A DNA stretch of 64,000 bases, from NCBI GenBank assembly GCA_963575745.1, contig CAUYUJ010019090.1, positions 1-64,000 of the forward strand, read 5' to 3'. Each line of letters begins with the position of its first letter. Within the stretch, counting starts at the first letter, position 1. Shown in pieces: positions 6,477 to 15,275 of the stretch. The notes under the pieces were generated by a model that worked only from the letters and a program-made list of their open reading frames with translations, was not told the origin of the DNA and did no database searches. Source of the DNA: Prorocentrum cordatum (taxonomy: Eukaryota > Sar > Dinophyceae > Prorocentrales > Prorocentraceae). Both the position numbers and the translations under genes were made by a program.

Positions 6477-7732
6477 TCATCGATTACGACCATGGCGGCA
6501 GGGGGAGGGAGCTTCAGGAGAACGTGGAGCCGCGGGTGATGCTGCCCTGGCACCCGAGGAAGGTGCCCTTCAGTCTGATGCTGCGGCGGAACGTTGGTTT
6601 CGGGAAGGAGGTTGTCGAGGGCCTGCACGTGCGCTGGCGCTACTGTGGGCACCTGCTGCGGGCGCTGTGCGCGTTCGCCGGCTCGTACGGGCCCTGGCGC
6701 CTGGGCGGCGCTGCGAATGAGCCCATGCACAAGTACTACGACCCGCGTTTGTTTGATGTGCTGCCGGACGACGACATCATCCGGTGCTATGCGCCGAAGG
6801 AGAGCGACGACGGCGCCGTGCTGTCGGGGGACGAGGCGGGGGAAGCCGAGGGGCCCGAGCCGGTGACTCGGGCGGAGGCCATTGCCAGGGATGCTGTTCC
6901 GTGTGGCGTCGACGTCGTCACGCCGCGGCAGTTTATTGCCGCGGGCTTCGACGTGCACTTCGTGGGGCCGCGTGACGAGGCTCAGCGCGGGGCACGAGTC
7001 CGCGACGGCGACGGCGCACAGCGTGGCGACGAGGGCGGCCAGGACGCCGCGGGCGACGGTGGTGCCGAGGAGGCAGATGAGGATAAGTTCGATGTCGGGG
7101 ACGGAGACGAGGCCATGGCCGTCGATCACGATGTGTTCAGTGCTTGGCTTGAAAAGGCGCAGTTCAGGTACGGCGGGGCTGTGCAGCGATGGTGGGCGGG
7201 GCTGCAGCCGGAGGCGGAGGGTCATTTGGAGGGGCTGAAGTTTGGTGATGACGAGACGACGGAGGACCTTTTCGGGCGCTTGCTGGACGCGGCGCGGGGG
7301 GAGAGCAAAGTGGTGGCCGTGCAGAGGGATCGGGTGCCCGTGGAGTGCGTGTGCGTCGATTTCCTCGTGCACTGGATTGGGCCGCGGGTCGGGGGGCCGT
7401 TCTCTGACCCGGGCGGGGGCGTGACTCCAGAGGCGGTCCTGGACGATGTGATGCTGGAGTTGGCCATGGCTGGCAGGTTCGTGGGAGCTGCTCAGGACAA
7501 GGATACGGGGTGCGTGGAGGAGAATGTGCCGGAGTTTGACGAGGACGAGGAGGTCGCGCGGACGGGGGAGCGGATGATTTACGGATGGCCTGGCCAGAGT
7601 GACGACCCGATCCCGGCGCGTTCTGTCGGTCGCTTCGCGAGGGCGTTCCCGTTGGAGTTCCCGATGGGCATCGGCGACCTTTTCGAGGACCGCCCTCGCC
7701 GGGTCTCCGTGCAGGAGTGGTGCAGCACCTGA
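6410..7732 (+). CDS. Chain segment 9: Helitron region between the Cys-rich domain and Rep
   Basis: Usable sequence starts about 6,330, before the first listed start-like codon at 6410. Residues such as ERQRFGVDVYGRLVFPGR, VIIDYDHGG and PRVMLPWHPRKVPFSLMLRRN look like a folded domain. VDVVTPRQFIAAGFDVHF and an acidic linker follow. The C-terminal end YGWPGQSDDPIPARSVGRFARAFP (split: YGWPGQSDDPIPARSV, GRFARAFP) followed by LEFPMGIGDL corresponds to the 'hamlPtLFP.G.gd'-type approach to Rep seen in Helitrons. The frame ends EWCST-stop at 7732. With one G restored it reads EWVQHLMRYRTGQFV, which is the expected Helitron continuation. Confidence 0.75.
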   Translation: MDVYGRLVFPGRVAEVLLSGDVIIDYDHGGRGRELQENVEPRVMLPWHPRKVPFSLMLRRNVGFGKEVVEGLHVRWRYCGHLLRALCAFAGSYGPWRLGGAANEPMHKYYDPRLFDVLPDDDIIRCYAPKESDDGAVLSGDEAGEAEGPEPVTRAEAIARDAVPCGVDVVTPRQFIAAGFDVHFVGPRDEAQRGARVRDGDGAQRGDEGGQDAAGDGGAEEADEDKFDVGDGDEAMAVDHDVFSAWLEKAQFRYGGAVQRWWAGLQPEAEGHLEGLKFGDDETTEDLFGRLLDAARGESKVVAVQRDRVPVECVCVDFLVHWIGPRVGGPFSDPGGGVTPEAVLDDVMLELAMAGRFVGAAQDKDTGCVEENVPEFDEDEEVARTGERMIYGWPGQSDDPIPARSVGRFARAFPLEFPMGIGDLFEDRPRRVSVQEWCST

Positions 7733-10700
7733 TGCGCTACCGCACCGGGCAGTTCGTTGGTGGTCCGCGTGGGCAGCGCGTGATGTGGGCCATGGTGAAC
7801 GTGCTGCTCCTGAACGAGGCCCGGGCGAAGGGTTTCGGCGTGTATCGGACCATGTACAGGCGGGCGGGGCTCGCGGTGCAGGGCCCGAGTGTCATGACCA
7901 AGGGTGGGCTTAGGCAGATCTTGGAGAGCGAGGACCGTGTGCGGATCCTGGTGGGTCAGCTGGCGAACGTTGGGCGCGACGTGCCCTCGACCACGATGCA
8001 TTGGTCCTATGAGTCTAAGAAGTTGCAGAGTACTGTGAAGCACCTGTCCTGGCACCCGCCCCGGGTCGAGGGCCCTCTTGCGGACGGCGCGGAGCATGTC
8101 GGCAGGCGGTTCCTGCGCGAGATGGACCTGCCGGCGGGGAACGGTCGGACTCAGCGCAGGCGGCCTCTCGTGCCGGATGTTGTCGGGCTCGGCCGGCACC
8201 CGTCCATCTGGTGGACGCAGAATCCGTTCTACAATGCCGCGTTTGACATTCAGCGCATGGGGGGGTGCCGGGGGGCGCGGGCGGCAGGGGAGCGCGCTCT
8301 CGGGGATTGGGTGGGTGACGGGCGAGAGGAGCGCTTTCGGTTCGCTCGGGACAACCCGGACCTGGTGGCGTACATGATGGCCCTGCGGGTGGAGCTGAAC
8401 ATGCGGATGGTGATGCCCGCAGTGCTGCCGCACTCTGAGCAGTTCAAGTACATGGCCATGGCCAGGGCCGAGTGTGGCGCGGGAGGGACTTTGCACTACC
8501 ACGGGTTCAGCGTAGGGTTGCCCGGGCCCGAGGTTGCGCGGGTGCGTGCGGACGTGGACGGGGAGGGCGACATGCTCCCGCCGAGCGTGACCAGCGACTT
8601 GGCGGCGTGTTTTCCATCGCTGGAGGCGGGGCCGATGGCTTGGCCCCCGCAGGAGCAGAAGCGCCGCGCCGCTGCTCTCGCGGTCCTGGAGCGGGTGCTG
8701 CGCGCCGCTGCTGGCCGGCCAGGCGCGCGTGCATCCAGGGGTCGCGGGGGTGAGGATACGGCGGCTTCAGGGTCTGGGAGTGAGGATGGCGCGGACGACG
8801 ACGATGAGGATGAGTTCGTGGGCAGGGCTGATGCGCTGCTTGACGCGCTGGTGGATCGCGGGTTGTTGGTGATCGTGGATGTTGATGAGGGTGCGCGCGG
8901 TCGGGGAGGCGACCGAGATGTTGCGTTCGAGCGTGTCGGCCGAGAGATTTCCGCGCCTGTGGACGCGCTGGGAGAGAGTCCTGTGGAGGATGGTGAGGGC
9001 GGTGACGGCGCAGAGGAAGCGGGTGCGGGTTGGCCTGGTCCCGCGGGGGTCCGCTTGCAGCGCTTGACGGGTGCTGGCGCTGATTTCGGCGTGCTGAAGC
9101 CAGAACACGAGAACTTTTCGCTGCAGAGCGTTCTGGAGAAGCGGTTCTATGAGTTCTTCGGGCACGTGGTCTCGGAGTGGAACCCCTGCTACGATGACGC
9201 GGGCGCGTGCAGATACACGTGGGACGACGAGGTTGGGGCCTTCGATGTTGACGTGGAGATGGGAGATGAGGCTGCTGCTGAGACGTCGGAGGCCCGGGCG
9301 GTCCGGAGCGTGCCTGCGTCTGCGCCGGAGTGCTTGAACTTGCGGAAGGTTCTGGACGAGGCCTTTCAGTCCGAGGCATCAGGGACGTTGGACGTGCAGC
9401 CGGTTCGGAGAATGGTGTCCGCGCTGGTGAACAGGGTTGCGCGCCACACGAAGCATGGCATGGGCCCGCCGAAGCTCGGGGTACATGCGTGTGCGCGCGG
9501 CAAGGAGTGGTGCGTGTTCTGCCGGTATGATTTTCCGCGAGAGAGGTGGGGCCGCGTCGGGCCGAGACCGTTCCGGATGGAGAAGGGGCGCAGGGAGGGC
9601 AACTGGCAGGCGGTGTTCCCGAGGAACGACCGGCTCTGCAACAGCTACGAGGAGCACGTGCTCCTGGCCAATATGGGGAACATCGATTGGCGCCCCGTCC
9701 TGAACCTGTGGGCCGTTGTGGAGTACGTCACGAAATATGCGACGAAAGCGCCCAAGGGCTCGCGGAAGATCAAGGAGGTGCTGGACGACGCCGTCAACGA
9801 GGTCTGCGCGTACGTTTCCGACGGCGAGGGCACCGACTTCCTCCGACGCTCGATCCAGAAGTTCTTCGCTCGGATGCTCGGGGAGAGGGATTACCATTGT
9901 TACGAAGTGGCGCTGCTGGGGTTGCGCTTGCCAATGGTCTTGTCCATGATGCCCGTCGTGACTCTGAACACGACGGGCGCGCGTGCCCTGAATCCTGCGT
10001 CCGCACTGCGGGACAAGTCGGAGGATGAGCCGGTTCACTGGGATAGCAAAGTGGACAAGTTCGACAAGCGCCTGGAGTTCGTGCGGCGCCAGCGGGCCCG
10101 GGGAGACGGGTCCATCACGGAGGAGGAGGTGCGCGATGTGTCACTCTTTGAGTTTTACTGGAAGTACGCCGTGTATCGAGGGAAGCTGAGGCGCGGGAAC
10201 CCTGCGGTGTGCCTGCAGGTGACGCCCTGCTATAGCGCGGAGTGTGCGAACGTGGAGCACGCCTGCCACGAGGCGTACGCGCGGGCGAACGTCATCGCGC
10301 ACTGGCGGCACATGGCGACGGCGGACCGCAGAGCCTTGATCGGTGCAGAGATGCGGCGCGACGTCCGCCCTGTGCCGGAAGTCTGCATTGGGGCCACGGA
10401 TTTCGTGCCCCATGCTGGGGGCGATCGGTTCCTGGGAGTGCAGGATTTGTGGTTCAAGTCGGGGGGGGCGGCTTGGAGGGGCATGGGGGATCGGTTCTGG
10501 GGAGATATGTTGATGGAGATGCTCACGGACCCGATGCTCCGACAGTGGGTGCCGGCGTGGGTCGTGGAGCAGTACGAACGCGCGAATCCGTTCTACAAGG
10601 AGGTGCTGGGCGCAATCTTTGAGGCTGGTGGGGTGCGGACCAACCGCGAGCTGCTGAGGCGGACGCGCCGCGAGATGGTGCGTCGGCACCGGGCGCGGCA

Positions 10701-11070
10701 GCAGGGGCGTGACGCTGGGGCGGGCGACGCCGCGGGCGACGTGGGGGGCCAGTATTCCGACGGTGGCTCGAGGGAGGGTGACGCTGGCAGAGAGAGCGAA
10801 GCGGCGGAGTCGGGGGAGGACGTGGAGGAGCTGGTGGACAGACTCGCGCAGAACGCCGAGGACGATCCCAACGAGGAGCCTCGGGATATCGTGTTGCGCG
10901 ATCCGCGACCAGGGGAGGGTGTGGAGGGTGCCGCAGGTGCGGGGAGGTGTCCGAGTGGGATCGCCGCCCAGCGGATGAGCGTGTTAGCGCGGCGGGCCCC
11001 GCGGTGCAGGCGACAGACGTGCGCGTCGGGGATGTGGCGCGGGAGGACGTTCGCGGGAGGGTGCGTGTGA
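7717..11070 (+). CDS. Chain segment 10: Helitron Rep (HUH/Y2) nuclease domain
   Basis: This is the rolling-circle initiator part of a Helitron transposase, which nicks single-stranded DNA and forms 5'-phosphotyrosine links. The order is QHLMRYRTGQFVGGPRGQ near the start; VGRDVPSTTMHW; the metal-binding HYH of the HUH motif at 8494-8502 (GGTLHYHGFSVG); an acidic insertion (about 8,750-9,060); a zinc-like HTKHG..HAC..CVFCRYDFP stretch at about 9,450-9,537; and the twin-tyrosine motif YVTKYATK with Tyr at 9724 and 9736. A region like 'ERDxxxxEVxxxLLxLP' follows (GERDYHCYEVALLGLRLP, about 9,880-9,930). The catalytic pieces look present. Coding sense passes to the next frame at about 10,941-10,947 (G4 run). 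The acidic insert makes the domain longer than in typical Helitrons. Confidence 0.9.
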   Translation: MVQHLMRYRTGQFVGGPRGQRVMWAMVNVLLLNEARAKGFGVYRTMYRRAGLAVQGPSVMTKGGLRQILESEDRVRILVGQLANVGRDVPSTTMHWSYESKKLQSTVKHLSWHPPRVEGPLADGAEHVGRRFLREMDLPAGNGRTQRRRPLVPDVVGLGRHPSIWWTQNPFYNAAFDIQRMGGCRGARAAGERALGDWVGDGREERFRFARDNPDLVAYMMALRVELNMRMVMPAVLPHSEQFKYMAMARAECGAGGTLHYHGFSVGLPGPEVARVRADVDGEGDMLPPSVTSDLAACFPSLEAGPMAWPPQEQKRRAAALAVLERVLRAAAGRPGARASRGRGGEDTAASGSGSEDGADDDDEDEFVGRADALLDALVDRGLLVIVDVDEGARGRGGDRDVAFERVGREISAPVDALGESPVEDGEGGDGAEEAGAGWPGPAGVRLQRLTGAGADFGVLKPEHENFSLQSVLEKRFYEFFGHVVSEWNPCYDDAGACRYTWDDEVGAFDVDVEMGDEAAAETSEARAVRSVPASAPECLNLRKVLDEAFQSEASGTLDVQPVRRMVSALVNRVARHTKHGMGPPKLGVHACARGKEWCVFCRYDFPRERWGRVGPRPFRMEKGRREGNWQAVFPRNDRLCNSYEEHVLLANMGNIDWRPVLNLWAVVEYVTKYATKAPKGSRKIKEVLDDAVNEVCAYVSDGEGTDFLRRSIQKFFARMLGERDYHCYEVALLGLRLPMVLSMMPVVTLNTTGARALNPASALRDKSEDEPVHWDSKVDKFDKRLEFVRRQRARGDGSITEEEVRDVSLFEFYWKYAVYRGKLRRGNPAVCLQVTPCYSAECANVEHACHEAYARANVIAHWRHMATADRRALIGAEMRRDVRPVPEVCIGATDFVPHAGGDRFLGVQDLWFKSGGAAWRGMGDRFWGDMLMEMLTDPMLRQWVPAWVVEQYERANPFYKEVLGAIFEAGGVRTNRELLRRTRREMVRRHRARQQGRDAGAGDAAGDVGGQYSDGGSREGDAGRESEAAESGEDVEELVDRLAQNAEDDPNEEPRDIVLRDPRPGEGVEGAAGAGRCPSGIAAQRMSVLARRAPRCRRQTCASGMWRGRTFAGGCV
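8494..8502 (+). other. HUH metal-binding motif (HYH) of Rep
   Basis: The two His codons at 8494 and 8500 flank a Tyr and lie in GAGGTLHYHGF, the counterpart of the 'RGxPHxH' region of Helitron Rep proteins. In HUH nucleases these His residues coordinate the metal ion used for strand nicking. Confidence 0.85.
9724..9738 (+). other. Twin catalytic tyrosines of Rep (YVTKY)
   Basis: Tyr codons at 9724 and 9736 are separated by V-T-K and followed by ATKAPKGS, as in the Helitron YxxKYxxK motif. In Y2 nucleases the two Tyr make the covalent links to donor and target DNA. Both are intact. Confidence 0.9.
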
Positions 11071-14000
11071 ACCCGAAGGATTTCAATTGGCTGGATGAAC
11101 CGTGCAATGTGTCGACAGGGGAGAAGCGGAGCCTCGAGGAGCTGCGGGATGTCTGGTACGGCAAGGCCAACGTGGGTGACGGGGCCGAGGTCGTCTTGCG
11201 CGAAGACCTGGACCCCTGGCAGAAGTTTGCCCACGACATCGTTATGGATGGACGCCACTCCGAGAAGGACCCGCTCCGCCTTATGGTCACGGGCGTGGCA
11301 GGCACGGGGAAGTCGCGCACGGTGCGTAGTTTTGTGGCGGCGAGGCGACAGAGGGCGCGTCAGACGGCTCCGCGGAGCAGAATGGATCGGGTGCCGGGCC
11401 TCCGGGGTGGGATGCGCGAGGGAAGGCGCTCTCAGTCGGAGATTGATGAGGAGGTGCGGAATTGCTGTTTGCTGGCTGCTCCGACAGGGTGCGCCTCGTT
11501 CCAGTTGAAGTATGGGGCGACTGCTCTGCACAGGGCTTTCGGCGTTCCGGTGGGGTACTGCGGGCCTTGGAAGCAAAAGGGCGGTGAACGCTTCTTGCGG
11601 ACGCGGGACCGGTTGCGGCAGGCGAAGCTGTTTGTGTTGGATGAGATGAGTATGATCGGGCGGCAGATGTTGGGGAAGATCGAGTACAAGTTGCAGGACA
11701 CTCTGGGCACGGATGCGAAGTTTGCGGCACGCGGAGGAGGCGGACAAGGAGGAAAGGGGAGGAAGATGGAGGAGGACGAGCCAGTGTATCTCGGCGGGAA
11801 GGATGTCGTGCTGGCAGGAGATCCGCAGCAGGCGCCGCCCATCGGCGACGATCCGTTGTATCAAATGGGCAAGTATGAGGGGCATGGGAAAAATAAGCCG
11901 AGGGGGGCGGAGCGCACTCCAGACGATGCGTGGAGCACGGAGAAGTTGGTGGCCACGGGCCAGTTTGTGCGCAATCCGTTCCAGGACGTCGCCGTGCTAC
12001 GGCGCGTGCACAGATGGAGTGGGAAGAAGGAGGGTCTGTCCGCCGAGCGGCAGGCGGAGTACCGGCGGGATGCCGATCGTTTTCTGGAGGTGACCAAAGG
12101 AATGGCGCAGTGCACGTGGGACCAGTCGGATCATGCGTGGTTGAGGCGCCGGAACAGGTCGGTGCTGCAGATGACGAAGGAGGGCAGGGAGGAGCTCGCA
12201 GCGTTCGGGACGGCGCCGCTGCTGATGGATGGCAGGAAGGATCGGGCGTCGGGTGCCTGCGGCGCGGATAGGGTGAACCTGGAGAGGCTGTACCAGGTGG
12301 CGGCTGCCAGTGGCAAGCCCATTGCGTCTCTGCGCGCCTATCACAATTGGAAGGATAAAAGTAAAACTCGGCCGGAAGAGATGGCGGCCGACGATTTCCG
12401 AGGGATCGAGAACGAGCTTCACATGTGTGAAGGGGCGCGCGTGCTGCTGACGCAGAACTTGTGGGTCGAGGCGGGGTTGATGAACGGGGCGTTGGGCACG
12501 CTGCGCGGGTACATGTGGCCGGACGGGGCGGACCCGCACAACAGTGCGCGCCCGGACTTGCAGGCGCCCATTTGTGTTTTTGTCGAGTTCGACGACGTCG
12601 ATCTGGGACAAGACGAGAATGGCGAGCCGCGGTCTTTCTTCAAGAACGATCCTGTGCGCAAGAACTGGGTGCCCATCTGGAGGCAGACGGTATCGTCCAC
12701 GACGGAGGACGGCCTCGCGCGCGAGAACTACCCGCTGCAGCTGGCGTGGGCTTTGACGCACTGGAAGGCGCAGGGGATGACGTTGGCGAAAGTCCGCGTG
12801 CACATGTCGGCGAAGACCGCGGCCGTCGCTGGGATCGGGTTCGTCGCAACGACGCGCGTCAGGCATCCCTGGGACTTGGTGTTCGAGGAAGACTTGCCGG
12901 AGTACGCGGACTTCATGCGGGCCAGGCACGCGACGGCGTTCCGGGAGCGCCGTCGGTTCGAGCTTCGGTTGGAGGCGCGCGCTTCGTCAACGTTGCGGAA
13001 GTATGGGTACTGCGAGGCGGATTTGTGGACTGCAGAGGAGAGGTATGCGGCGGGGAGATTGTTGGGCCGTCTCGAGACCGTCCGTGCGGCGCAGGCGGAG
13101 AGGCTCAGAGGTCTGAACAGAGTGGTGGATGATGACGCTTGGCTCTGGGGTGAGGACGGCGCGCCGTGCGTGTCCGCGTTGGCTGAGGCTGTCGATGCCG
13201 AGGCGGGGGGTGATGACGTCGCGCGGCGGCGTCTGACCGCCGTGGCTGACAGGCTCCTGGACCGGACGAGGGTGCGCGGTGTGACGTTGGAGGAACGTGA
13301 GGCCGCGCGGGAGCTGGCGGGTGGGGATGCAGAGGATTTCTATGGTGTTGACACGGTGGAAGAGTTGCGGGGGCGTTTGAGGGCTGCCGCTGCGCGGCTG
13401 TCGCGGGAGCGCCCGGACGACGACGGAGTGGAGTTGTTGGGCCGTGTCGCTGACATGATGGGGGATCGGTGGGTGGCGTGTGGGCGGTGGGATGGTCGCG
13501 TGTTCGATGTCGTGGAACCGAGCCTGGGCCCGCTGCACATGAGCGCTGTGAAGGAGGCCATGGGTGCGCTGGTGCCGCCGAGACTGCACGGGGGCTTGGA
13601 TAAGGCGGCCAGGAAGATGAAGGATGCGTTCGGGGATGTTCGCGGTGGCTGCGCGCTGCGGATGGACAAGTGGGTCGTGAACGTGCGGTCGGAGAGCGCT
13701 CTGGCGGAGGGCAGACTGGAGCGTCAGGCGTTGGAGTTCTTCCTGAAGGTGGCGCGACAGCTGTGCTCAGGGTTAGACCTGTCGATGACTGTGGCCTCGG
13801 CGAAGGTGGGCGAGCACGTCGGCGCGGAGGAGAACCCAGAGCATTTTGCTCGGGTGGCGCACAACTGGACGAGCGTTTGGGACGCGAGCTGCGTCAGCGA
13901 AAAGAAGGAGTTGCTGATGGTTGCTGCCGTGGACGCTCTGAGCGTGTCTGGCGTTCCCCAGGATTGGATCTTTGTGCGCGTCCAGGCTGGTCGGGCGGGG

Positions 14001-15008
14001 GAGGCGCTTGGGCGTGCCGAGTCTCTGACCGTGCGCGTGTACGATCGAGGCCGCAGGGAGGCGGTTGCAGGGCGAATCGCTCGGAATATCGACGCGCTGC
14101 TGCGGCCGATACAGGCCAGTGATGGGCGGCGCCCGCCACCAGTGGTAGAGTTTGGGGAGGCGCCGCACGTTCGGGTGCCTTCGCAGAGGATCGCCTGCGC
14201 ACTCGGGCTCCTGCTGGGCCACGTTGGTCGCGGGGCCGGGGCCGGGGTGCTGGATGCGTCGGCGGAGTCGTTCGTGCCAGACGTATGTCGTGCGTTGCGG
14301 GGCGCGTTCGCGTCTTTTCGCGCGGGTGTCGGCGCGCGGGGTGCGCGGGATGTCATGGAGTTGTTGCTCTCGGACCAGGAGTGCCGTGACGCTCTGGACC
14401 TCTTCGGCGTCGTCCCGCGCGCGGATGTGTCCGGGCCCAGTGCGGCGGGCGCGGGTCGGGCGATGGCGGGTGTGGTGAGGAGGGCCGCGGACGAGGCAGG
14501 CGTGGGAGACGGCCTTGAGGGCGCGTCGACGTTGTCGTTTGCGACGTGGAACATTGCTGGTGGGCATCGCGCTGCCGTGGCCCCGCATTCCTGGACCGCG
14601 CGGGATCAGCGCGCCGCGCTTCTTGGCGAGGTGCTCCGTTGGAGGCAGGCGCGCGGGTGTGACGTCGTTGCCTTGCAGGAGTGCGAGGGGGGGGCGCGTG
14701 CGAGGAGCTGTCAGGGGAGTTTCAATTGGCGGGCGTTGCGCAGGCGCAGGAGTCCAGGGGGTATGTGCATCTGTACGTCAGGCACGGTCTGCGGGCGGAA
14801 TCTGTGGCTGTGCCAGGGCAGGATCCGGTCGTGCTGTGCCGTGTCCAGGTGCCCGGAGACGGCGGCGCCGGCGGCGATGGGCATGTGCACGTGGCGTCGG
14901 TGCACCTGCCCACGGACGCGTCATGGGAACGGCGTCGTGCGATACTTGGGAAGATTGTGGCGAAGTGCGGTGACGAATGCCATCGGCTGCTCATCGTGGG
15001 CGACATGA
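10947..15008 (+). CDS. Chain segment 11: Pif1/RecD-like helicase, unknown region, start of EEP
   Basis: This frame carries the SF1B helicase of the Helitron (about 11,190-12,930). Walker A GVAGTGKS is at 11,292-11,315, then AAPTGCASFQLKYGATALHRAFGV, Walker B LDEMS at 11,637-11,651, and LAGDPQQAPPIGD near 11,812-11,850. ARVLLTQNLWVEAGLMNGALG and the C-terminal motif ALTHWKAQGMTLAKVRV at about 12,750-12,800 follow. All core motifs look intact. The unwinding enzyme would drive strand displacement in rolling-circle transposition. The next ~500 residues (12,930-14,510) are not confidently assigned. At 14,520 the EEP endonuclease begins (SFATWNIAGG; DVVALQECE). At the G8 run 14,687-14,694 sense moves to the next frame. 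A basic ~30-residue insertion sits after Walker A. Confidence 0.9.
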   Translation: MSEWDRRPADERVSAAGPAVQATDVRVGDVAREDVRGRVRVNPKDFNWLDEPCNVSTGEKRSLEELRDVWYGKANVGDGAEVVLREDLDPWQKFAHDIVMDGRHSEKDPLRLMVTGVAGTGKSRTVRSFVAARRQRARQTAPRSRMDRVPGLRGGMREGRRSQSEIDEEVRNCCLLAAPTGCASFQLKYGATALHRAFGVPVGYCGPWKQKGGERFLRTRDRLRQAKLFVLDEMSMIGRQMLGKIEYKLQDTLGTDAKFAARGGGGQGGKGRKMEEDEPVYLGGKDVVLAGDPQQAPPIGDDPLYQMGKYEGHGKNKPRGAERTPDDAWSTEKLVATGQFVRNPFQDVAVLRRVHRWSGKKEGLSAERQAEYRRDADRFLEVTKGMAQCTWDQSDHAWLRRRNRSVLQMTKEGREELAAFGTAPLLMDGRKDRASGACGADRVNLERLYQVAAASGKPIASLRAYHNWKDKSKTRPEEMAADDFRGIENELHMCEGARVLLTQNLWVEAGLMNGALGTLRGYMWPDGADPHNSARPDLQAPICVFVEFDDVDLGQDENGEPRSFFKNDPVRKNWVPIWRQTVSSTTEDGLARENYPLQLAWALTHWKAQGMTLAKVRVHMSAKTAAVAGIGFVATTRVRHPWDLVFEEDLPEYADFMRARHATAFRERRRFELRLEARASSTLRKYGYCEADLWTAEERYAAGRLLGRLETVRAAQAERLRGLNRVVDDDAWLWGEDGAPCVSALAEAVDAEAGGDDVARRRLTAVADRLLDRTRVRGVTLEEREAARELAGGDAEDFYGVDTVEELRGRLRAAAARLSRERPDDDGVELLGRVADMMGDRWVACGRWDGRVFDVVEPSLGPLHMSAVKEAMGALVPPRLHGGLDKAARKMKDAFGDVRGGCALRMDKWVVNVRSESALAEGRLERQALEFFLKVARQLCSGLDLSMTVASAKVGEHVGAEENPEHFARVAHNWTSVWDASCVSEKKELLMVAAVDALSVSGVPQDWIFVRVQAGRAGEALGRAESLTVRVYDRGRREAVAGRIARNIDALLRPIQASDGRRPPPVVEFGEAPHVRVPSQRIACALGLLLGHVGRGAGAGVLDASAESFVPDVCRALRGAFASFRAGVGARGARDVMELLLSDQECRDALDLFGVVPRADVSGPSAAGAGRAMAGVVRRAADEAGVGDGLEGASTLSFATWNIAGGHRAAVAPHSWTARDQRAALLGEVLRWRQARGCDVVALQECEGGARARSCQGSFNWRALRRRRSPGGMCICTSGTVCGRNLWLCQGRIRSCCAVSRCPETAAPAAMGMCTWRRCTCPRTRHGNGVVRYLGRLWRSAVTNAIGCSSWAT
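11190..12930 (+). other. Pif1-family helicase domain
   Basis: The motifs are I (Walker A 11,292-11,315), Ia (APTGCAS), II (DEMS 11,640-11,651), III (GDPQQ) and the late motif with QGMTL. Their order and spacing fit the Pif1/RecD helicases fused to Helitron Rep. There is no in-frame stop or visible loss of a catalytic residue. Confidence 0.9.
13500..14240 (+). other. Possible degenerate Ulp1-like (C48) cysteine protease region
   Basis: The order of fragments MDKWVVNV..., QDWIFVRVQ, ESLTVRVYDRGRR and VRVPSQRIACALGLLLGHV resembles the layout of Ulp1 proteases (a W+L-rich start, 'wvfiPv', 'HW.L.vid...', 'P.Q....DCGv'). The catalytic His position would be Glu here and the Asp-Cys-Gly core reads A-C-A, so if it is this fold it is probably inactive. 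This is weak pattern recognition and the region could be unrelated. Confidence 0.25.
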
Positions 15009-15275
15009 ACAGCACGGATGCGCAGGTGCAGGCAGCCGTGGAGCAGTTGCGTCTGAGGGACGCATGGTATGAGGGCCGATCCTGGGGTTGCCCCGGCAAT
15101 AAGTTCTATTCGGGTCTCGGCGAGAGGGGGGCTGTTGGCCAGAGACGTGACCGGGTGCTCTTCGGAGCGGACCTCTGTTCCGAGGTGCACTTGGTAGGGA
15201 AAGGGAAGGTGTTCTTCGAGGGTTCCGAGTTCCACATGTCCGACCACTATGGGCTGTTCGGGTATGTGCGTGCCC
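14520..15275 (+). other. EEP (endonuclease/exonuclease/phosphatase) domain
   Basis: The domain spans two frames across the G8 run at 14,687-14,694. The motifs in order are W-N-I-A-G (Trp codon 14,547, Asn 14,550); VALQE with the metal-binding Glu at 14,679; VASVHLPTD; GDMN at 14,999-15,010; RRDRVLFG; and SDHYG with Asp/His at 15,242-15,247. These are the catalytic signatures of AP-endonuclease-like EEP enzymes. In Helitrons an EEP domain marks the Helentron/Helitron2 lineage. No reverse-transcriptase motif is present, so this is not a LINE. Confidence 0.88.

Noticed and set aside
2732-7720. Programmed -1 ribosomal frameshifting at the switch points
   Set aside because: The well-placed switches (2730, 4803, 7720) are not X-XXY-YYZ slippery sites, and so many in one protein would be without precedent. 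Missing bases explain them better.
14520-15275. LINE retrotransposon (EEP endonuclease)
   Set aside because: No reverse-transcriptase motif follows, and the domain lies directly after a Helitron Rep-helicase.
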